Shown here: one piece after another, positions 49,990 to 59,072 of the stretch
How the letters are laid out: every line of letters begins with the position of its first letter
Position numbering within the stretch: the first letter of the stretch is position 1
Assembly (NCBI RefSeq): GCF_900168205.1
Contig: NZ_FUZE01000017.1
Coordinates: 34,267 to 98,266 of the forward strand
Length of the DNA stretch: 64,000 nt
Reading direction: 5' to 3'
DNA from: Chryseobacterium balustinum
Lineage (GTDB): Bacteria > Bacteroidota > Bacteroidia > Flavobacteriales > Weeksellaceae
The notes under the pieces: model-generated
What the model was told of the DNA's origin: nothing
The model's input: the letters and a program-made list of their open reading frames with translations, nothing else
The model's database searches: none
Position numbers and translations under genes: made by a program

Positions 49990-50442
49990 ATGGAAAACTT
50001 ATCGTACGACATTATTATCAATGCTCCAAAACAAAAAATATGGGATGTTTTGTGGACTCCCGAAACGTACAGTGAATGGACAAAATTTTTCAATCCTAAA
50101 TCAATTTCATTGATGAGATCTGATTGGAAAGTTGGCGGAAAAACCTATTTTACAAATACAGAAGGTGAAGGAATGGTTTCTACGATCGACAGTCTGGAGA
50201 AACCTGATCAGATTGTTTTTAAACATTTAGGAATGGTTGATAAAGAAGGAAAGGAAGATACCCAAAGCAAAGAAGTGATGGAATGGAACGGCTCTTTCGA
50301 AAAATATTTTCTAATTTCACTTGATAATGGAACGGTAAAACTTCAGGCAGAAGTTCAGGCCGAGAGCGAATGGAAAGATCATATGAATGAAGGTTTTACC
50401 AAAGGTTTACAGATTGTGAAAGATCTTGCAGAATCCAATTAA
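49990..50442 (+). CDS. SRPBCC (AHSA1-like) protein
   Basis: A 150-residue relative of the previous gene. The start NLSYDIIINAPKQKIWDVLWTPETYSEW is the family's normal N-terminus; the longer frame from 49933 is not needed. Both genes end in a long helix (LQIVKDLAE) over the ligand pocket. A terminator follows at 50465. Confidence 0.86.
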   Translation: MENLSYDIIINAPKQKIWDVLWTPETYSEWTKFFNPKSISLMRSDWKVGGKTYFTNTEGEGMVSTIDSLEKPDQIVFKHLGMVDKEGKEDTQSKEVMEWNGSFEKYFLISLDNGTVKLQAEVQAESEWKDHMNEGFTKGLQIVKDLAESN

Positions 50443-50464
50443 TAAGATTTGAATAGTTTATATC

Positions 50465-50497
50465 AAGAGGTTTTTACAGGAAACCTCTTTTTTTATT
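50465..50497 (+). terminator. Terminator after the SRPBCC genes
   Basis: Arms AAGAGGTTT and AAACCTCTT with a long T run; it closes the VOC/DinB/SRPBCC run. Confidence 0.82.
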
Positions 50498-50567
50498 TAT
50501 CTTTAAATAAATATCCTCAATCATCTGGAAGAATTAGTGAGATCTGCAGGATTTTAAAATAATAATT

Positions 50568-51026
50568 ATGAAATTACTGGCCATACTTTTTATAACATTT
50601 GCTTTAGCTTTAGTGGGAACAAAAATCTTTGAGGGAAATTGGAATCTTCTATTTTCAGGAAACCTAGGAATGGCGGTTTTTATGCTATTTACAGGTTTTG
50701 CCCATTTTAAATTCCAGAAAGGAATGGCTTTAATGATTCCTGAATTTATTCCTGCTAAAATGTTTTGGGTCTATTTTACAGGCTTGATTGAAATTGCTGC
50801 TGCAATCGGCTTAATGATCCCTTCAATTCGTGAACTTACTTCAATTTTATTAATTATCTTTTTTGTTTTGGTTTTCATTGCAAATATCGATTCATCAAGA
50901 AAGAAAGTCAATCTTTTTAAAGCAGATTATTCAGGTCCCGGAATGAGTTATTTGTATAAAGAAAGAATTCCTATGCAGATTATTTTAATAGCCTGGACAT
51001 GGTTTTTTGGGATTTACCTGAACTGA
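50568..51026 (+). CDS. DoxX-like membrane protein
   Basis: A 152-residue protein with four membrane helices (~1-22, 30-48, 62-86 and 88-106) plus a C-terminal one (~132-150). MLFTGFAHFKFQKGMALMIP resembles the G-H-F motif of DoxX-like quinone-oxidase-related membrane proteins. Substrate or partner unknown. Confidence 0.7.
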   Translation: MKLLAILFITFALALVGTKIFEGNWNLLFSGNLGMAVFMLFTGFAHFKFQKGMALMIPEFIPAKMFWVYFTGLIEIAAAIGLMIPSIRELTSILLIIFFVLVFIANIDSSRKKVNLFKADYSGPGMSYLYKERIPMQIILIAWTWFFGIYLN

Positions 51027-51113
51027 AATGAGTTTTTAAAACGGTTAAAATAAGTTTGATTTAAACAAAATTTAAAACAAACATCACGATTTTTATCTCT
51101 CACCGAAAATCCT

Positions 51114-51121
51114 TATTTTTG
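51114..51121 (+). promoter_or_regulatory. Candidate -7 element of purB
   Basis: TATTTTTG matches TAnnTTTG and lies 26 bases before the purB ATG at 51148. Confidence 0.45.
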
Positions 51122-51147
51122 CATATCTAAAAAGTAAAAGTAAAGAA

Positions 51148-52575
51148 ATGAATTCCTACAAAAATCCATTGGAAGAGCGCTACTCCAGTGAAGAAATGTT
51201 ATTTAACTTTTCTCATAACAATAAATTCCAGAATTGGAGAAAGCTTTGGATTGCCCTTGCTGAAATTGAAAAAGACTTAGGTCTTGAGATTACAGACGAG
51301 CAAATTGCTGAGTTGAAAGCCAATGTTGATAATATCGATTACGATAAAGCAGCAGAATACGAGAAAAAATTCCGTCATGATGTAATGGCTCACGTTCACG
51401 CTTATGGTGACGTTGCACCTTCAGCAAAAGGAATTATTCACTTAGGAGCTACTTCGGCGTTTGTAGGAGACAATACAGATTTAATTCAAATCCGTGACGG
51501 ACTTTTAATTTTAAAGAAAAAGTTGGTTAACGTAATGAAAAATCTTTCTGATTTTGCCATTCAATACAAAGACCTTCCAACTTTAGGATTTACACATTTC
51601 CAGCCGGCTCAGTTAACGACTGTTGGAAAAAGAGCAACACTTTGGTTACAAAGTTTAGTTCTAGACATCGAGGAGCTTGATTTCTTCTTAGAAACTCTAC
51701 GTTTCAGAGGAGTAAAAGGAACAACAGGAACTGCAGCAAGTTTCCTTGAGCTTTTCAACGGTGATTATTCTAAAGTAAAACACTTAGATAAAGAATTGTC
51801 AAAAAGATTTGGTTTCGAAAAAGTTTTCGGAGTTTCCGGACAGACTTATGACAGAAAAATCGATGCTAAAGTGGTCGCTTTATTAGGAAATATCGCTCAA
51901 TCTGCACATAAATTTACAAACGATTTACGTCTTCTTCAAAATTTGAAAGAAATTGAAGAACCATTCGAAAAAAACCAAATCGGTTCATCTGCAATGGCTT
52001 ACAAGCGTAATCCAATGAGAAGCGAAAGAATCGGAGCTTTAGCAAAATACGTAATGTCTTTAACGACAAGTTCTGCAATGGTCGCTTCAACGCAATGGTT
52101 TGAAAGAACTTTAGATGATTCTGCAAACAAGAGATTAACGATTCCTCAGGCTTTCTTGGCTGTTGATGCAATCTTATTGATTTGGAACAACATTATGAAC
52201 GGAATCGTGGTATATCCGAACAGAATCAACAAGCATATTATGGAAGAACTTCCTTTCATGGCGACAGAATACATCATCATGGAAGAGGTAAAAGCTGGTG
52301 GAGACCGTCAGGAAATTCACGAAGTAATCAGAGTTCATTCGATGGAAGCTTCTAAAAAAGTGAAAGAAGAAGGTAAAGAAAACGATCTTATCGAAAGAAT
52401 CTTAAACGATGATTCGTTAAAGCTTGATAAGTCAAAATTAAAAGAAGTTTTAGATCCTAAAAACTTTATCGGGTTTGCACCAATTCAGACGGAGGAATTC
52501 ATTGCCAATGAAGTTCAGCCGATCATTGATGCCAATAAAGACCTGATTGGTTTGGAGGCTGATCTTAAAGTATAA
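51148..52575 (+). CDS. purB: Adenylosuccinate lyase
   Basis: A 475-residue enzyme (EC 4.3.2.2) that removes fumarate from SAICAR and from adenylosuccinate in purine synthesis. The superfamily signature GSSAMAYKRNPMRSE carries the catalytic Ser loop; HDVMAHVHAYG and TSAFVGDNTD hold further active-site residues. Length and start NPLEERYSSEEM are normal. Downstream is its terminator and then purL, a second purine gene. Confidence 0.97.
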   Translation: MNSYKNPLEERYSSEEMLFNFSHNNKFQNWRKLWIALAEIEKDLGLEITDEQIAELKANVDNIDYDKAAEYEKKFRHDVMAHVHAYGDVAPSAKGIIHLGATSAFVGDNTDLIQIRDGLLILKKKLVNVMKNLSDFAIQYKDLPTLGFTHFQPAQLTTVGKRATLWLQSLVLDIEELDFFLETLRFRGVKGTTGTAASFLELFNGDYSKVKHLDKELSKRFGFEKVFGVSGQTYDRKIDAKVVALLGNIAQSAHKFTNDLRLLQNLKEIEEPFEKNQIGSSAMAYKRNPMRSERIGALAKYVMSLTTSSAMVASTQWFERTLDDSANKRLTIPQAFLAVDAILLIWNNIMNGIVVYPNRINKHIMEELPFMATEYIIMEEVKAGGDRQEIHEVIRVHSMEASKKVKEEGKENDLIERILNDDSLKLDKSKLKEVLDPKNFIGFAPIQTEEFIANEVQPIIDANKDLIGLEADLKV

Positions 52576-52580
52576 ATGAT

Positions 52581-52608
52581 ATGCAGTCTTTTCGGCTGCA
52601 TTTTTTAC
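52581..52608 (+). terminator. Terminator after purB
   Basis: Arms ATGCAGTC and GGCTGCAT (with one G-T pair) around TTTTC, followed by a T run. Confidence 0.75.
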
Positions 52609-52654
52609 TTTGTTAAGTTTAAGATTTGACAAAGTTTTGAGAAACACTGATTTT

Positions 52655-52745
52655 TTATGGCAGCTTTATCCGCCTTCCGTTCCCGCTTTTTGCCTACACT
52701 TCGTTTCGGCAAAAGAGCTCCACTCAAGTCGGGCTGCAAAGTGGG
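52655..52745. repeat. GC-richer dispersed element between purB and purL
   Basis: The stretch holds GGCAGCTTTATCCGCC, CACTTCGTTTCGGC and AGAGCTCCACTCAAGTCGGG, the layout of a dispersed Bacteroidetes intergenic element often mis-called as a small gene. The open frame 52610-52813 is made of it and is not a real gene. Confidence 0.6.
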
Positions 52746-52805
52746 ATTGCCAACATAAATTTCAGTTAAAAATTAAAAATAAATCTAATAAATATCTGGC
52801 ATCTA

Positions 52806-55800
52806 ATGTCTAATAACAAAAGAATTTTCGTAGAAAAAAGAGGAATTTTCGATGTAGAAAGTCCAAAAATTTTTGATGAAGTAAAAGCGGTGGTTCCGTC
52901 TATCCAAAGCGTAAAGGTATATAACGTTTACGATATTTTTGGATTAAATGATGGTGAATTCGAAAAAGTGGTAAACAGCACTTTCGTAGATCCGGTTACT
53001 GATATTTTAATCGAAGAAAATCCTGCACAGGGAACTCATTTCGCATTAGAATTTTTACCGGGACAATACGATCAGCGTGCTGATTCTGCGCAACAATGTA
53101 TTGCTTTACTGACTGAAAATGAGAAGTCTAAAGTAAGAAGCGGTAAACTTATCGAATTCGAAGGAGTTTCTGAATCTGATTTAGTAAAAATCAAAGACCT
53201 TTTAATTAATAAAGTAGAATCTCAGGAAAAAGATTTATCAACTTTAAATATTCCTGCGGAAGAAACGCCGTCAAAAGTGATTGTTCACGAAGGTTTTATC
53301 AATTTTGATGACGCTCAGCTTGAAGAATTCTTTAACAATCACGGTTTTGCTTTAGGTTTGGATGATTTGAAATTCATTCAGGAATATTTTAAAACTGAAG
53401 AAAGAAATCCTACGGAAACGGAACTGAAAGTTTTAGATACTTATTGGAGCGACCACTGTCGTCACACAACGTTTGAAACAGAATTGTCAAATATTGAATT
53501 TGAAGGACAGTTTAAACATACATTGGAAACTATTTTCAATGATTATATCGAAAAAAGAAAATTCTTAGGACGTGAATTGAAACCAATCTCTTTAATGGAT
53601 TTGGCGACCGTTTGCGGAAGATATTTTAGTAAAACCGGAAAGCTTGATAACTTGGTGGTTTCAGACGAAATCAACGCTTGTACCATCCAGATCGAAGCTG
53701 AATACGATGGTAAAAAAGAACCTTGGTATTTATTATTCAAAAACGAAACACACAATCACCCGACAGAAATTGAACCTTTTGGAGGTGCTTCAACGTGTTT
53801 AGGTGGCGCAATCAGAGACCCTTTATCTGGACGTTCTTTTGTGTTCCAGGCGATGAGATTAACGGGTGCTGCTGATGTTTTAGAATCGGTTGACAAAACT
53901 TTACCGGGTAAATTACCTCAAAAAACAATCACAAAACAAGCTGCAAACGGATATTCTTCTTATGGTAACCAAATCGGTTTGGCAACTACAATGGTTTCTG
54001 AAATCTATGATGAAGGCTACAAAGCGAAAAGAATGGAAGTTGGTTTCGTTGCCGGAGCGGTTCCTGTGGATTGGGTAAGACGTGAAAAGCCTGAAGCTGG
54101 CGATTCTATCATCATTTTAGGTGGTGCAACGGGTCGTGATGGTGTTGGTGGAGCAAGTGGAAGTTCTAAAGAACAAGACGAAACTTCTATCCATACGATG
54201 AGTTCTGAAGTTCAGAAAGGAAATGCGGTTGAAGAGCGTAAAATTCAGAGATTATTCAGAAATCCTGAAGTGACGAGATTAATTAAAAAATCTAATGATT
54301 TCGGAGCGGGTGGAGTTTCTGTTGCAATCGGCGAAATTGCTGATTCTTTGGAAGTTAATCTAGATGTTTTACCTTTAAAATATGAAGGGTTAAATGGAAC
54401 TGAGCTGGCTATTTCTGAATCTCAGGAAAGAATGGCAGTTGTGGTTGAACCAAAAGATAAAGAACAATTCATTAAGTTCTGTGAAGCTGAAAACATTGTC
54501 GCTGTTGAAGTGGCGAAAGTGACAGATTCAGGAAGAATGCAAATGTTCTGGAAAGGCGATAAAATTGTTGACCTTTCAAGAGAATTCCTTGATACAAACG
54601 GTTGTTCTAAAAGCCAAGAAGTTAAGATTACACATCTTAATGAAGTAAAAGAAGAAGCACAGGTTTTTAATGAAGAGAATTTCTTAAAAATATTAAGCGA
54701 TAAAAATGTTGCTTCTCAAAAAGGTTTGTTGGAAATGTTCGATTCATCGATTGGTGCGACTACAGTTGCGATGCCTTTAGGTGGGAAATATCAGCAGACT
54801 TTGATGGAAGGAAGCGTTCAGACGTTGCCAATTTTAGGAGCGAAAGATATTGAAACGGTTTCTTTGGCAAGTTGGGGATTTGATGCTGAAATTTCAAAGC
54901 AAAACTCGTTATTGGGAGCTTCTTATGCAGTGGTTGAAAGTGTTGCAAAAATCGTTGCGATGGGTGGCGATTATAAAAATATCAGATTCAGTTTCCAGGA
55001 ATATTTTGAGAAATTAGGACAAAATCCTGAAAAGTGGGGGAAACCTTTGGCATCTCTTTTAGGTGCTTATGATGCTCAAATCAATTTCGGTTTAGCAGCA
55101 ATTGGAGGGAAAGATTCTATGAGTGGAACATACCAGGATTTGAATGTTCCGCCAACGTTGATTTCGTTTGCTTGTGCGAATGGAGAAAAGAAAAATATCA
55201 TCTCTCCGGAATTTAAACAGTCAGGAAATAAACTGTATTTCTTTAATCATATTCCACAGGAAAACGGACTTCCAAGCTATGATAAATTGAAAGATGTTTA
55301 CGAACTTATTTTCGAAAATATCACAGCTGGAAAAGTGGTTTCTGTGAAGATTGTTAAAGAAGGTGGAGTTGCAGTTGCTTTAGCAAAAATGAGTTTCGGA
55401 AACAGATTGGGAGCTGAAATAAATGTTGCTGACGAGAGTGTTTTATTAGCTAAAAATATTGGAAGTTTAATCATCGAATCAACTGAAGAATTGAGTTCTG
55501 TTGAACTTCAATTAATAGGTGAGGTTAAAAATTCAAATATTTTGAAAATCAGTGATTTGGATTTTGAAATAGAAAAATTACTTGAAGTCAATACGAAAAC
55601 TTTTGAAAATCTTTTCTCAACGGTTGAAAAAGAAAAAATAGTGGTTGAATTAGATTCAAAACTGAACTCAATCAACCCAAGAAATATCATTATCAACAAA
55701 CATGGTATTGCTCAACCGAGAGTTTTTGCACCAGTTTTCCCGGGAACAAATTGTGAGTACGATACGCTGAATGCATTCCAAAAAGAAGGTGCAATTGTAA

Positions 55801-56504
55801 GCAGTTTACCTTTAATAAATATCAATCATCAGTTGCTTGATGAGAGCATCGATGCGTGGGTGGAAGAAATTAAACAGTCACAGATTTTAGCATTCTCCGG
55901 AGGGTTTTCTGCGGGTGATGAACCGGACGGTTCAGCTAAGTTTATCGTGAATGTTTTGAAGAATGAAAAGATGAAAAATGCCGTTCACGAATTGCTTGAG
56001 AGAGATGGGATGATCATCGGAATCTGTAACGGTTTCCAGGCTTTGGTTAAATCTGGATTGTTGCCTTACGGAAGAATCAAAGATTTGGATGAGAATTCTC
56101 CAACGTTGGCTCACAACGCCATCAGAAGACACATTTCTCAAATGGTCAATGTGAAAGTATTAAATGATGAATCGCCTTGGTTGAAAGGAATGAAAGACCA
56201 AGTTTTCACAATTCCAATTTCTCACGGTGAAGGTCGTTTTATGGCTTCCGAAGCAGAAATTCAGAAGTTGTACGAAAACGGACAAATTGCCACTCAATAT
56301 TTAGATTTAGACGGAAACATCGCTCACGGAATGCCGTTCAATCCAAATAACTCATTGTTTGGAATTGAAGGGATCACAAGTCCGTGTGGTAAGATCTATG
56401 GTAGAATGGGGCATCCTGAACGTTTTGCAGAAGGTTTAATGAAAAACATTCCAACTGCGAATTATCACAATATCTTTAAAAACGGAGTTGAATATTTTAA
56501 ATAG
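52806..56504 (+). CDS. purL: Phosphoribosylformylglycinamidine synthase, large single-chain type
   Basis: A 1232-residue PurL (EC 6.3.5.3), step four of purine synthesis, turning FGAR and glutamine into FGAM with ATP. It is the fused long type: N-terminal PurS-like part, linker, two synthase halves (DTYWSDHCRHTTFET, FKNETHNHPTEIEPFGGAST and GGKDSMSGTY), and a C-terminal glutamine amidotransferase with nucleophile Cys in GICNGFQAL and HGEGRF. All expected motifs are present. It lies downstream of purB with its own spacing and a strong terminator. Confidence 0.97.
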   Translation: MSNNKRIFVEKRGIFDVESPKIFDEVKAVVPSIQSVKVYNVYDIFGLNDGEFEKVVNSTFVDPVTDILIEENPAQGTHFALEFLPGQYDQRADSAQQCIALLTENEKSKVRSGKLIEFEGVSESDLVKIKDLLINKVESQEKDLSTLNIPAEETPSKVIVHEGFINFDDAQLEEFFNNHGFALGLDDLKFIQEYFKTEERNPTETELKVLDTYWSDHCRHTTFETELSNIEFEGQFKHTLETIFNDYIEKRKFLGRELKPISLMDLATVCGRYFSKTGKLDNLVVSDEINACTIQIEAEYDGKKEPWYLLFKNETHNHPTEIEPFGGASTCLGGAIRDPLSGRSFVFQAMRLTGAADVLESVDKTLPGKLPQKTITKQAANGYSSYGNQIGLATTMVSEIYDEGYKAKRMEVGFVAGAVPVDWVRREKPEAGDSIIILGGATGRDGVGGASGSSKEQDETSIHTMSSEVQKGNAVEERKIQRLFRNPEVTRLIKKSNDFGAGGVSVAIGEIADSLEVNLDVLPLKYEGLNGTELAISESQERMAVVVEPKDKEQFIKFCEAENIVAVEVAKVTDSGRMQMFWKGDKIVDLSREFLDTNGCSKSQEVKITHLNEVKEEAQVFNEENFLKILSDKNVASQKGLLEMFDSSIGATTVAMPLGGKYQQTLMEGSVQTLPILGAKDIETVSLASWGFDAEISKQNSLLGASYAVVESVAKIVAMGGDYKNIRFSFQEYFEKLGQNPEKWGKPLASLLGAYDAQINFGLAAIGGKDSMSGTYQDLNVPPTLISFACANGEKKNIISPEFKQSGNKLYFFNHIPQENGLPSYDKLKDVYELIFENITAGKVVSVKIVKEGGVAVALAKMSFGNRLGAEINVADESVLLAKNIGSLIIESTEELSSVELQLIGEVKNSNILKISDLDFEIEKLLEVNTKTFENLFSTVEKEKIVVELDSKLNSINPRNIIINKHGIAQPRVFAPVFPGTNCEYDTLNAFQKEGAIVSSLPLININHQLLDESIDAWVEEIKQSQILAFSGGFSAGDEPDGSAKFIVNVLKNEKMKNAVHELLERDGMIIGICNGFQALVKSGLLPYGRIKDLDENSPTLAHNAIRRHISQMVNVKVLNDESPWLKGMKDQVFTIPISHGEGRFMASEAEIQKLYENGQIATQYLDLDGNIAHGMPFNPNNSLFGIEGITSPCGKIYGRMGHPERFAEGLMKNIPTANYHNIFKNGVEYFK

Positions 56505-56540
56505 ATTATTGAGGCTTTTTTAAAGGCTAAAATATTTTTA

Positions 56541-56582
56541 AATAAAAAAATGACTGTCATCAATGGCAGTCATTTTTTTATT
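56541..56582 (+). terminator. Terminator after purL
   Basis: AAAAAAATGACTG and CAGTCATTTTTTT around TCATCAATGG. Thirty of 31 bases (56547-56577) are identical to 59831-59861 at the start of the barstar-like gene, where the same letters encode MTVINGGHF. Confidence 0.85.
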
Positions 56583-56745
56583 TAAAAATCTGCAACATTT
56601 TTTTGAATGATGCATCTTATGAATAGTAAGAAAATTAAAAAAGGAAGATGAAATTCAAATAACTGGAAAAATTTAAAATAAATTGCAACATTAAGAATAT
56701 CATCGCGTCTATTAGATAGGAATAACAAACAATAACTAATAATTT

Positions 56746-57318
56746 TTGAAAACAAAAACAGTAAATATCAGTGACAGGGAATTGTTGGAGCTATGCGGTT
56801 CCGGAAACAATTCCGGATATTCTCTGCTTTATCAACGTTATTCCAAAGCGGTTTTCAATTCTATTTTTCGTATTGTGAATGATAGGGAAGATGCAGAAGA
56901 TATTCTTCAGGAGGTTTTTCTGAAAGCTTTTTCTGAAATAAAATCTTTAAAAAATACCGATAGTTTCGGAGGATGGATTAAACGTATAGGAATCAATCAC
57001 TCGCTTACTTTTCTTCGGAAAAAGAAAATTTATTTTGCGGAAATTGATGATGATAAAATGTTGGATATTAATGATGATGAATTGGATGAAAAACTGGCTT
57101 TAGAAACTCGCGTAGAAGAACTTCAGGACGCTATTGCAGGGCTTCCGTTACAGATAAGGACAATTGTAAATCTTCTTCTGTTTGAAGAAATGTCGCAGGA
57201 AGAGGTGGCAAAAAGTCTAAATATTCCGCACGGTACAGTAAGGAGTTACTATCACCGCGCTAAAAAGAAAATTTTTGAAAAACTAACTCAAAAATGTCAA
57301 AATGAAAGATTCGCTTAA
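56746..57318 (+). CDS. ECF-type RNA polymerase sigma factor
   Basis: A 190-residue sigma factor. Region 2 is LLYQRYSKAVFNSIFRIV to DAEDILQEVFLKAFSEI; region 4 ends in MSQEEVAKSLNIPHGTVRSY, a helix-turn-helix. Translation begins at TTG 56746 as no ATG fits. Its end overlaps the next gene by 17 bases, so the sigma factor and its likely inhibitor are translationally coupled. It heads a four-gene operon. Confidence 0.9.
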   Translation: MKTKTVNISDRELLELCGSGNNSGYSLLYQRYSKAVFNSIFRIVNDREDAEDILQEVFLKAFSEIKSLKNTDSFGGWIKRIGINHSLTFLRKKKIYFAEIDDDKMLDINDDELDEKLALETRVEELQDAIAGLPLQIRTIVNLLLFEEMSQEEVAKSLNIPHGTVRSYYHRAKKKIFEKLTQKCQNERFA

Positions 57319-58144
57319 AAAATATATTCAAGACCATCGCGAGGAGTTTGATACGCTCGAAGCTCCGGAAGATACGTTTGACAAAATAATGTCCAGACTG
57401 AATGAGACAGCAGTTTCTGAAGAAAAAACCGTTCCCTTATTTTCGTGGAAAAAATGGAGTGTTGCTGCTTCTGTAGCTGTAGTTTTTAGTGTTGGACTTT
57501 ATGCTTTTTGGAATCACAGAGAAGGTGAAAAAACAATGATTGCGGTTCATGAAAAACTTAAGGAAAATGGAAGTGCAGTTGATGTTTTAAATCAAAAAAA
57601 TGATTTGAAAACTGTGAAAATAGAAACTATAATACAACAAAATACAGGCAAAGCTTTCACAAAAAATAATTCAGATTATTCTCGGAAAATAGTAGAAACT
57701 AAAAGTCTTGCTCAGAATGATAATCTTGAGAACGAAAGTAATTTTGATGAGCTGAAAGCTTTAGAATTGATAAATAATCAGCATTCTGCAAGTTCAAGGT
57801 TACGAGGAATTGATTTACTGAAGAGTTTTTCAGCTTCCGATGAAAAAATTATCAATATTTTATCTGAAAAGGCACTTTCAGATGAAAATACAAATGTAAG
57901 ATTGGCTGCTGTTGAAGCTTTATCTGTACATATTGAAAATACAGAGGTTAGTCAAAATATTCGACAGATTTTTCTCAATCAGGATGATCCTATTGTGCAA
58001 AAAGAGCTTATTGCTATTTTATCCGAAAAAAATCTATCCAAATTGAATGGTGAAGTGAGCGCAAAATTGAAAGAACTTACTCTGGATCCTACAACGGCTG
58101 TTTTCGTAAAAGACGAAGCGTATGCGGTTTTAATGAGATATTAA
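57302..58144 (+). CDS. Membrane-bound anti-sigma candidate with HEAT-like repeats
   Basis: A 280-residue protein. The N-terminal ~45 residues (cytosolic) would contact the sigma factor; a single membrane helix is at ~52-69 (WSVAASVAVVFSVGLYAFW); the external C-terminal part (~155-280) has helical pairs resembling HEAT repeats (e.g. SDENTNVRLAAVEALSVHI). The position, coupled to an ECF sigma gene, makes it a likely anti-sigma factor whose repeats sense an envelope signal. This is inference; no standard anti-sigma motif is recognised. Confidence 0.75.
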   Translation: MKDSLKKYIQDHREEFDTLEAPEDTFDKIMSRLNETAVSEEKTVPLFSWKKWSVAASVAVVFSVGLYAFWNHREGEKTMIAVHEKLKENGSAVDVLNQKNDLKTVKIETIIQQNTGKAFTKNNSDYSRKIVETKSLAQNDNLENESNFDELKALELINNQHSASSRLRGIDLLKSFSASDEKIINILSEKALSDENTNVRLAAVEALSVHIENTEVSQNIRQIFLNQDDPIVQKELIAILSEKNLSKLNGEVSAKLKELTLDPTTAVFVKDEAYAVLMRY

Positions 58145-58189
58145 AAGCTTTTATATATAAACTAGTAAATTATTAACAAATTAAACATT

Positions 58190-58255
58190 ATGAAATCGCC
58201 ATTATTGGAAAATACAAACACGTGTAAAGATATAGCGATAACATATGACAATTAA
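58190..58255 (+). CDS. Possible 21-residue small ORF
   Basis: In the gap between the anti-sigma candidate and the first beta-repeat gene an ATG opens MKSPLLENTNTCKDIAITYD plus one residue, then stops. It has an A-rich leader. It could be a leader peptide or chance; no further support. Confidence 0.2.
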   Translation: MKSPLLENTNTCKDIAITYDN

Positions 58256-58274
58256 AAAACAATAAAATCTGCAT

Positions 58275-59072
58275 ATGAAAAAGATATATTTAATGTTATT
58301 TGCTTTGATGACGCTTTCTGTACATGCGCAAGAAGACGCTGAGCAACCCAACGCTACACAAGAAAGTTCTAAAACTTATAAAATCAAAAAAAGTAAAGGC
58401 AAACTACTCCTTAATTTAGGTCAAGTAACGGTGGAAGGTTACAAGGGGAGCGAAATCATTTTTTCGGTAAAAGGCGAAGATCAGGATGAAGATAAACGTG
58501 CCGAAGGGCTGCAAATCGTTAATTCTTTAGGACTTGTAGATAATACAGGACTTGGAATTAATGTAAGTGAAAAAGATGGAATATTGGAAGTTAATTCTTT
58601 GAAAAAAATGTCTTTTCCGGACGTAAAAATTTTAGTTCCTGAAAACGTTATTATTTCATTTAAACATCAGTCACAATATGGAGGAGATATAGTTTTCAAA
58701 AATATTCAGAATGAAATTGAAATTGCAACCACATATAACAATATCAAGCTGGAAAATATTACGGGTCCAGCAACGGTAAAATCTATTTACGGAAAAGTAG
58801 AAGCGGTTTTTAGTCAAAATACAAAAGGACCTTTGTCGATTATTTCCGTGTATGGTCTTGCTGATGTTACGCTTCCTAAATCGGTAAAAGCTAATTTGAA
58901 AACGACAACTTCTTATGGTGAAATTTATATGTCTCCGGATTTTAAAATTGATGTTGAGAAGAAAGATGGCTTGGTACGTCATGGCGATGAACTGATTGGA
59001 AAAGTGAACGGCGGCGGTACTACTATTGAAGTTCGTTCCGATTACAGTAAAGTTTATTTAAGAGCGAAATGA
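58275..59072 (+). CDS. Secreted DUF4097-like beta-repeat protein
   Basis: A 265-residue exported protein: signal peptide (1-18, MKKIYLMLFALMTLSVHA), then strands that repeat a (T/S)xYGx motif (ATTYNNIKLENI, KSIYGKVEAVF, ISVYGLADVTLP, TTSYGEIYM), typical of DUF4097 beta-helix proteins. Such proteins commonly sit in ECF sigma operons and their target is unknown. It overlaps the next gene by four bases. Confidence 0.83.
   Translation: MKKIYLMLFALMTLSVHAQEDAEQPNATQESSKTYKIKKSKGKLLLNLGQVTVEGYKGSEIIFSVKGEDQDEDKRAEGLQIVNSLGLVDNTGLGINVSEKDGILEVNSLKKMSFPDVKILVPENVIISFKHQSQYGGDIVFKNIQNEIEIATTYNNIKLENITGPATVKSIYGKVEAVFSQNTKGPLSIISVYGLADVTLPKSVKANLKTTTSYGEIYMSPDFKIDVEKKDGLVRHGDELIGKVNGGGTTIEVRSDYSKVYLRAK

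Noticed and set aside
52610..52813. 67-codon frame between purB and purL
   Set aside because: It is composed of a terminator and a dispersed intergenic element, and overlaps the purL start.
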